Positions 26,515-31,520 of a DNA stretch of 31,520 nt are shown here, piece after piece. Location: assembly GCA_044425705.1 (NCBI GenBank), contig JAWXVD010000030.1:1-31520 (forward strand), read 5' to 3'. The translations under genes and the position numbers were made by a program. The DNA comes from JAWXVD01 sp044425705. Lineage in GTDB: Bacteria > Bacillota > Clostridia > Lachnospirales > Lachnospiraceae. Positions within the stretch are counted from its first letter, which is position 1; the number at the start of each line of letters is the position of its first letter. The notes beneath the pieces were generated by a model. The model saw nothing but the letters and a program-made list of their open reading frames with translations, had not been told where the DNA came from and did no database searches.

Positions 26515-26862
26515 ATGAACGAAATTATCAAAAGTATTGAAAATGAACAATTAAAAAATGAAGTGCCTGTATTTGCAGTAGGTGATACTGTAAAAGTTTA
26601 CGGTAAAATCAAAGAAGGAAACCGTGAAAGAATTCAGGTTTTTGAAGGAACTGTAATAAAGAAACAAGGTGGAAGTAACAGAGCTACATTTACAGTTAGA
26701 AAAACATCTAACGGTATCGGTGTAGAAAAAACTTGGCCATTACACTCACCAAACGTTGAAAAAATCGAAGTAATCAGACGTGGTAAAGTAAGAAGAGCTA
26801 AATTATACTACTTAAGAGACAGAGTTGGTAAAAAAGCTAAAGTGAAAGAATTAGTACGTTAA
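26515..26862 (+). CDS. rplS: 50S ribosomal protein L19
   Basis: The 115-residue L19 has VFAVGDTVKVYGKIKEGNRERIQVFEG, the SNGIGVEKTWPLHSP motif and the basic RRGKVRRAKLYYLR tail. AAAGGAG is upstream of the ATG. A perfect hairpin terminator follows. Confidence 0.98.
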   Translation: MNEIIKSIENEQLKNEVPVFAVGDTVKVYGKIKEGNRERIQVFEGTVIKKQGGSNRATFTVRKTSNGIGVEKTWPLHSPNVEKIEVIRRGKVRRAKLYYLRDRVGKKAKVKELVR

Positions 26863-26881
26863 ACCTAATAAAGTGAGATGG

Positions 26882-26914
26882 AAAGGAACAATTCAATATT
26901 GATTGTTCCTTTTT
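26882..26914 (+). terminator. Terminator of rplS
   Basis: AAAGGAACAAT and ATTGTTCCTTT pair perfectly around a 9-base loop and are followed by T. The A-rich left side could also work on the other strand. Confidence 0.85.
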
Positions 26915-26923
26915 CTGACTTTA

Positions 26924-26932
26924 TGGTATACT
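26924..26932 (+). promoter_or_regulatory. Weak candidate extended -10 promoter of the first lepB
   Basis: TGG precedes TATACT (26927-26932), just downstream of the rplS terminator; no good -35 box is seen. The leader would be about 115 bases. Confidence 0.35.
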
Positions 26933-27054
26933 GAATAGGATGTAACATTTCAATCTATGGCTGAATAGTTATAATAAGATGATAAATATCCTAGAGTTAA
27001 AGTGGTGATTTAGCTCAGGTTCCACAGCATCAATGCTTCGGAATAGGAGAACAA

Positions 27055-27633
27055 ATGAAAAAACACAAAGGATTAAACTTTAATAAAAAAAGAAAAAAAA
27101 TAGAAGCCAATCTTGTGAGGGAGGTTTTTAGTTGGATTTTGGGTGTGGTAATTGCTAGTATATTGGCTATTACAGTAGTATATTGTATCGGTATGAGGAC
27201 TAGTGTAATTGGTATCTCTATGGAGCCTACATTATATAGCGGGCAAGAAATTTTTATTGATCAGTTTTTATATAATATCAGCACGCCGAAACAAGGTGAT
27301 GTAGTAGTGTTTTTGCCTAATGGAAATGAAAAATCTCATTATTATGTAAAACGTGTGGTTGGGGTACCGGGAGACAGTGTACAAATTATCAATAGCCGAT
27401 TATATGTAAATGGTGAACTAATAGAGGGGAATTACGATAAAATAGAAGATCTGGGTATTGCCGAACAGGAAATTATCTTGGGAGAAGATCAATACTTTGT
27501 ATTGGGAGATAATATCAATGATAGTGAGGATAGTCGCTCTGGTAACTTAGGAGGAATCGATAAAGATGATATTATCGGAAAAGCTTGGTTCAAATTAGCA
27601 ACAAGTGAAAGTAAAATGGGACTGATTAAATAA
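27055..27633 (+). CDS. lepB: Signal peptidase I (first copy)
   Basis: Type I signal peptidase cuts signal peptides on the outer face of the membrane. This 192-residue protein has a basic N-terminus, one membrane helix (about 25-46), and the Ser/Lys dyad: S55 in GISMEPTL and K99 in YYVKRVVGVPGD. Box E reads GDNINDSEDSR, with Ile where most members have Arg. AGGAGAA lies just before the ATG. It precedes rbgA, and a second paralogue follows rbgA. Confidence 0.95.
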   Translation: MKKHKGLNFNKKRKKIEANLVREVFSWILGVVIASILAITVVYCIGMRTSVIGISMEPTLYSGQEIFIDQFLYNISTPKQGDVVVFLPNGNEKSHYYVKRVVGVPGDSVQIINSRLYVNGELIEGNYDKIEDLGIAEQEIILGEDQYFVLGDNINDSEDSRSGNLGGIDKDDIIGKAWFKLATSESKMGLIK

Positions 27634-27677
27634 AGTATCATAATATAATAAAAATAAAAGGAAGTAATGGTGATTAC

Positions 27678-28547
27678 ATGAATTATCAATGGTATCCAGG
27701 TCATATGACCAAAGCAAAAAGACAGATGCAGGAAGATTTAAAACTGATTGATTTGATTATAGAATTAGTGGATGCAAGAATTCCAATGAGCAGTAGAAAT
27801 CCCGATATAGATATATTGGGAAAAAATAAAGCCAGAATGGTTTTATTAAACAAATCTGATTTATCTGATAAAAAAGCTAATCAAGAATGGATCACGTATT
27901 TTAAAGAACGAGGCATTCATGTGTTGGAAGTGAATTCTAAATCAGGAGCAGGTTTAAAATCTATTCAATCAGTGGTGCAAGAGGCTTGTAAAGAGAAGAT
28001 AGAGAGAGATAAGAGACGAGGTATTTTAAATAGACCAGTTCGAGCCATGGTGGTAGGGATTCCAAATGTAGGAAAATCAACGTTTATCAATTCTTTTGCT
28101 GGAAAAGCATGTACAAAGACTGGAAATAAACCAGGTGTTACAAAAGGAAAGCAATGGATCCGTTTAAATAAAGGATTAGAGCTTTTAGATACACCAGGTA
28201 TCTTATGGCCTAAATTTGAAGATCAGTCAGTAGGAATGAAATTAGCATTTATCGGTTCTATTAATGATAATATTATCATAATAGATGAAATGGCAATGGA
28301 TTTGATTCGTTTCTTGCAAAAGAGATATCCAAGGGCAATTTGTGAAAGATACGAATTTGAACAAACATCGGATGCAATTGCAATATTAGAAAATATAGCG
28401 ATTAAGCGAAAGTGTTTTAAAAAAGGGGAAGAATTAGATTTTACAAAAGCAGCAACTTTACTGATTGATGATTTTAGAGCAGGACGATTAGGGAAAATCA
28501 CATTAGAAGTTCCTGAAAATAATGCGGGAAATACAGAGGAATCTTAG
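27678..28547 (+). CDS. rbgA: Ribosome biogenesis GTPase RbgA (YlqF)
   Basis: RbgA is a circularly permuted GTPase needed for late 50S assembly (L16 incorporation in Bacillus). In 289 residues the motif order is G4 NKSD (58-61), G1 GIPNVGKS (127-134), then G3 DTPG (171-174), the permuted order that defines the family. MNYQWYPGHMTKAKRQM is the family N-terminus. The second lepB begins directly after its stop. Confidence 0.97.
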   Translation: MNYQWYPGHMTKAKRQMQEDLKLIDLIIELVDARIPMSSRNPDIDILGKNKARMVLLNKSDLSDKKANQEWITYFKERGIHVLEVNSKSGAGLKSIQSVVQEACKEKIERDKRRGILNRPVRAMVVGIPNVGKSTFINSFAGKACTKTGNKPGVTKGKQWIRLNKGLELLDTPGILWPKFEDQSVGMKLAFIGSINDNIIIIDEMAMDLIRFLQKRYPRAICERYEFEQTSDAIAILENIAIKRKCFKKGEELDFTKAATLLIDDFRAGRLGKITLEVPENNAGNTEES

Positions 28548-29087
28548 ATGAAAAGCATTTTAAAAGAAATTTTTAGTACCATTTGCTATATTATTGTAGT
28601 TTTTATAGCAATGTACTTTGTGATTGAATATGTAGGACAAAGAACACAAGTGATTGGTAGCTCTATGGAAAGTACGTTAAATGACGGGGATAATTTAATC
28701 GTAGATAAATTGTCCTATCGTTTTAGTGATCCAGAGCGTTTTGATATTATCGTCTTTCCCTTTGAATATGAAGAAAATACATATTATATTAAAAGAATTA
28801 TTGGTATGCCTGGGGAAACAGTACAAATTGATGAAGACGGTGTAATTTATATCAATGGAGAAGTTTTACTAGAAGGCTATGGAAAAGAAGTGATAAAATC
28901 AGCGGGGCTTGCAGAGGAGCCAATTGTATTGGCTGACGATGAATACTTTGTACTAGGTGATAATAGAAACAATAGTAGCGATAGTAGAATGCCAAGTGTA
29001 GGAAATATTAATCGAGAAGATATCGTAGGGAAGACATGGCTTCGTATTTGGCCATTTTCAGAATTTGGTATCTTACAACACCAATAG
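28548..29087 (+). CDS. lepB: Signal peptidase I (second copy)
   Basis: This 179-residue paralogue has one membrane helix (about 8-27), nucleophile S39 in GSSMESTL and general base K82 in YYIKRIIGMPGE. Box E is the usual GDNRNNSSDSR. The Pro normally after Ser-Met-x is Ser here (SMES). The ATG abuts the rbgA stop, so the two are coupled. The pair on either side of rbgA probably arose by duplication but is now quite divergent. Confidence 0.94.
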   Translation: MKSILKEIFSTICYIIVVFIAMYFVIEYVGQRTQVIGSSMESTLNDGDNLIVDKLSYRFSDPERFDIIVFPFEYEENTYYIKRIIGMPGETVQIDEDGVIYINGEVLLEGYGKEVIKSAGLAEEPIVLADDEYFVLGDNRNNSSDSRMPSVGNINREDIVGKTWLRIWPFSEFGILQHQ

Positions 29088-29163
29088 TTCTACATAATAG
29101 AAAGATAGTAATAGTCCAGCCTTTGACCCAATAGTTACGAAATTATTTCATAAAGGATAACAG

Positions 29164-29922
29164 ATGCAGGAAACAATAAAAGAAATAACAAATAAATTTA
29201 AAGAGAGTTCCCTTGAACAGTTAGGTTTGTTGATTGAACAATATGAAAAAGATCAGCGCTCAGGTGTCCAGTCGTGCATTGATAAAGCCAATAAAAAAAT
29301 AAAGGCTTATGAACAAGAGTGTATGCGTATAGAAAGTATCAAGGAATATGAGCGAAAGTATGAAGCATATGGCTATGTTTGTGGCATCGATGAAGTGGGA
29401 AGAGGCCCACTGGCAGGACCTGTTGTAGCAGGAGCGGTGATTTTGCCAAAAGATTGTAAAATTTTATACATTAACGATTCTAAGCAAGTCAGTGAAAAAA
29501 AGAGAGAAGAACTTTATCATATTATTATGGAAGAAGCCGTTGCTACTGGAATTGGATACGCTTCACCAGAACGAATTGATGAAATTAATATTTTACAAGC
29601 TACTTATGAGGCAATGAGGCAAGCTATTGACAATCTCGAGATAGCACCCAATGTGTTGTTAAACGATGCTGTCAAGATTCCAGATGTATCTATGATGCAA
29701 GTTCCGATTATTAAAGGAGATGCGAAAAGTATCAGTATTGGTGCGGCAAGTATTATTGCCAAAGTAACTAGAGACCGTTTGATGGTGCAGTATGATGCTG
29801 TTTTTCCAGAGTATGGATTTGCATCCAATAAAGGATATGGATCAGAGAAACATATCAAAGCATTGAAAGAAATTGGACCAACGCCAATTCATAGAAAATC
29901 ATTTATCAAGAATTTTTTGTAG
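29164..29922 (+). CDS. rnhB: Ribonuclease HII
   Basis: RNase HII removes single ribonucleotides and RNA primers from DNA. The catalytic residues are D76 and E77 (GIDEVGRG), D168 (LLNDAV) and D186 (KGDAKS), with the same spacing as in characterised RNase HII. The first 70 residues are a helical extension typical of Firmicutes enzymes; the total is 252 residues. AAAGGAT is just upstream of the ATG. The yraN gene that often follows rnhB in Firmicutes is not present before the transposase. Confidence 0.97.
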   Translation: MQETIKEITNKFKESSLEQLGLLIEQYEKDQRSGVQSCIDKANKKIKAYEQECMRIESIKEYERKYEAYGYVCGIDEVGRGPLAGPVVAGAVILPKDCKILYINDSKQVSEKKREELYHIIMEEAVATGIGYASPERIDEINILQATYEAMRQAIDNLEIAPNVLLNDAVKIPDVSMMQVPIIKGDAKSISIGAASIIAKVTRDRLMVQYDAVFPEYGFASNKGYGSEKHIKALKEIGPTPIHRKSFIKNFL

Positions 29923-30273
29923 TCTTGTAGATAAGTATTTACCACTGGAGAGAAGATAGTGTCAAATGATTTATGAAAAAAATAGAACTAAAAAAATAGG
30001 TTCAAATGAACCTTAAAAACTGTAGACATCTATAAGTGTAAGCTCTCCGAGGGCTTAGGGCGCTGCCCTAAGAACCTGCAAGGGACTAGTCCCTTGACCC
30101 AATATGGGCTTTACCCAAACCCATCCTCGCCGGAAGGCAAGAAAAGGGCGCAAATGGCCCTTTTCTGCAAAAATAGGATAATCCGTGAATCTTATGTCAA
30201 GGAACTTTCGCGGCATATCCTGGTGCGATGCACTGCGGTATTCCACGGTTTCCTTGACAACGATTCCGCTCCT
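29923..30273. other. Intergenic, hairpin-rich, GC-rich island
   Basis: This 351-bp stretch has no credible gene. From about 30040 it is visibly richer in G and C than the rest of the window. It contains four palindromes in close order: 30055-30071 (TTAGGGC/GCCCTAA), 30079-30096 (CAAGGGACTAGTCCCTTG, perfect), 30105-30117, and 30140-30166 (AGAAAAGGGC/GCCCTTTTCT). It also contains a wider inverted repeat, TGTCAAGGAA at 30195-30204 with TTCCTTGACA at 30250-30259. It probably represents a dispersed element or the non-coding end of the neighbouring insertion sequence. Confidence 0.6.
29998..30013 (-). terminator. Candidate minus-strand terminator
   Basis: AGGTTCA and TGAACCT are separated by two bases. 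Read on the minus strand, the hairpin is followed by A and seven T. It would stop leftward transcripts coming from the transposase side before they run antisense into rnhB. Confidence 0.6.
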
Positions 30274-31520
30274 TTAAGCAGTGGATTGCCTTTGTAGGTT
30301 GATGATTGTTTGTTGCCCAAGTAAAATGAGGAATTGCCATTTGCCAGGCATGTTGTCAGCCTTTTTTAATAAATCAATATCATTTAGTACGTTATAACCA
30401 GTGTGTTTATGAGGTCTAAGGAAATTGTAATAAGCAACCCATAAAGCTAAATCATAGTTGGCACCGTTTATGCTATCGAATCCGTTGGTAGGACGATAAG
30501 AAGACTTGTATGTACGATTAAGGCGTTCAATCATCTGCTTATAAGGTCGGAACTGTTTTGAGACAGCATCATCGTTGGTAAGACCGATTACCTGAGTAAT
30601 ATCGAATTTAAATTTATCGCCGAATTCGTGAAAGAATTGTTGAGCAGCTAAAGGGTAGGCACTATAGCCATCTGCGATAAATCTGAAGTTTTGAGGCAAC
30701 TCTTTGAGATGGTGAAAGGCCATACGCATTGCAAGAATGCAAGGACCTACCCCGCGATTATCAGAAACCTGATAACCAATGAGGGAACGGCTAGCAGCGT
30801 CCATGATAAACCAGATGTAAGCTTTTACACCACGGATTTTGATATAGGTTTCATCTGCTGTAAATACTTTGCTAGTACCATAATCATAGTTATCTACAAA
30901 GGGTTTTATACACATAGAGGCAGTTTTGCAGTAATTAGCAACACTTTGATGGGATATATTGATATTGTATAAATCATGTAAAGCATGCGTTGTTTTTCTT
31001 AATGAAAGACCAAGATTCACATGAAGGGTAAGGCATAGAGCCATGGTGTTAGAATCAAATTTAGTAAATTTTAGTGAAGATGCATTTTTAGGTAATGAAT
31101 TTAAATCCATCTGAAAGAAATCGATGGTAAATTCACGATAGATGTAATGGAGTTTATAGAGACTCTTACCGTAGGTTTCTTCTAAATGTTTTTTCTTAAC
31201 CTTCTTTAGGTTGTGAAGATAATAAGGACAGTTAGGATTGATACATTTATGTATGATAAAGTGTTTGCGATCTTTCTTGTGTTCAAGGGTATGGTTACAA
31301 TGTGGGCATTTTAAAGAAGTACTTTTTGAAAACCTATTGTCCTTTGTTGGAGAAAAATGGGTTTGGCATACTTTGCATAGAACTTGGCTTTTTTTCTTGC
31401 CATCGTTCCACATGAGGTAATCAACAGGAGCATTACAAGCAGGGCAACAACAAGAGGTGGGGATATCGCACACTGTGCGCCTGAAAACAGGCTTAATAGT
31501 TTTGTTGTAACGCTTTTGGT
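30274..31520 (-). CDS. DDE-type transposase, 5' end probably outside the window
   Basis: The protein has paired zinc-ribbon cysteines near the N-terminus (CPAC, CKVC, CPHC, and C77 with C82; numbering from a GTG at 31473) and an rve/RNase H-like core. The likely catalytic triad is D207 (TADETY), D268 (IADGYSAYP) and E316 (QMIERLNR). A GTG at 31473 would give 399 residues. However, the frame stays open without a stop to the right edge, reading a basic stretch ending KPVFRRTVCDI, so the true start is probably beyond 31520. The core resembles IS6-like DDE enzymes, but I do not assign a family. Terminal inverted repeats could not be identified because the right end is missing. Confidence 0.8.
   Translation of the reverse strand, partial: QKRYNKTIKPVFRRTVCDIPTSCCCPACNAPVDYLMWNDGKKKSQVLCKVCQTHFSPTKDNRFSKSTSLKCPHCNHTLEHKKDRKHFIIHKCINPNCPYYLHNLKKVKKKHLEETYGKSLYKLHYIYREFTIDFFQMDLNSLPKNASSLKFTKFDSNTMALCLTLHVNLGLSLRKTTHALHDLYNINISHQSVANYCKTASMCIKPFVDNYDYGTSKVFTADETYIKIRGVKAYIWFIMDAASRSLIGYQVSDNRGVGPCILAMRMAFHHLKELPQNFRFIADGYSAYPLAAQQFFHEFGDKFKFDITQVIGLTNDDAVSKQFRPYKQMIERLNRTYKSSYRPTNGFDSINGANYDLALWVAYYNFLRPHKHTGYNVLNDIDLLKKADNMPGKWQFLILLGQQTIINLQRQSTA
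30274..31520 (-). mobile_element. Insertion sequence (partial, right end outside window)
   Basis: The transposase gene, together with the break in GC content and the loss of the usual rnhB neighbour, marks a mobile element. Its left boundary lies somewhere between about 30014 and 30273 and cannot be placed exactly. Confidence 0.65.

Noticed and set aside
27009..27040. tRNA-like stretch (TTAGCTCAGG) before the first lepB
   Set aside because: Only a D-arm-like string is present; there is no anticodon arm, T arm or matching acceptor stem.
29123..29151. Possible promoter before rnhB (TTGACC, 17 bp, TTTCAT)
   Set aside because: The start of transcription would fall on the ribosome site, and the -10 is poor.
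30055..30246. Minus-strand open frame of 63 codons in the hairpin island
   Set aside because: It runs through several palindromes, has no ribosome site, and its peptide is low in recognisable structure; it looks like a by-product of repeats.
1..31520. CRISPR array, prophage, toxin-antitoxin or defence island
   Set aside because: I saw no regularly spaced repeats, no phage genes and no recognisable defence genes; the window is mainly core genes with one insertion sequence.

Overview
The window is a low-GC Firmicutes chromosome segment, most likely from a clostridial (Lachnospiraceae-like) anaerobe. The evidence is the gene order ylxM-ffh-rpsP-khpA-rimM-trmD-rplS-lepB-rbgA-rnhB, the block yceD-rpmF-plsX-acpP-rnc-smc-ftsY, the paired ACT-domain/DUF711 genes, strong GGAGG-type ribosome binding sites, and sigma-A-like promoters with 17-bp spacers. 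The genus cannot be fixed from the sequence alone.

Layout. 1-1280: an AAA+/DUF4143 ATPase with its own promoter. 1397-6254: nagA, a small zinc-finger membrane protein, polA and coaE; the first three overlap by ATGA junctions. 6315-8974: a WalJ-type metallo-beta-lactamase protein, then the ACT and DUF711 genes. 8997-11309 (minus strand): tmcAL and an SGNH hydrolase, convergent with DUF711 and divergent from pta. 11553-13433: pta, then yceD-rpmF under a consensus promoter. 13719-15021: plsX-acpP, with a palindrome over the -10 box. 15116-21567: rnc-smc-ftsY-ilvA. 21787-22665: a YitT-family membrane protein. 22843-25092: ylxM-ffh-rpsP-khpA. 25200-29922: rimM-trmD, rplS, lepB, rbgA, a second lepB, and rnhB. 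29923-30273: a hairpin-rich, GC-rich intergenic island. 30274 to the right edge (minus strand): a DDE transposase whose frame is still open at the window edge.

How the genes work together. Most of the window is housekeeping: DNA repair and replication (polA, rnhB, WalJ-like), chromosome organisation (smc), cotranslational secretion (ftsY, ffh, ylxM, two signal peptidases), ribosome and tRNA maturation (rimM, trmD, rbgA, tmcAL, rnc, khpA, L32, S16, L19), fatty-acid and phospholipid entry (plsX, acpP), and central metabolism (pta, coaE, nagA, ilvA).

I found no convincing undescribed multi-gene system. The signals worth a second look are non-coding: a 26-bp dispersed palindrome (three clear copies and one diverged), a cluster of three adjacent palindromes after ilvA, a candidate operator over the plsX promoter, a phased direct repeat upstream of yceD, and the hairpin island beside the transposase.
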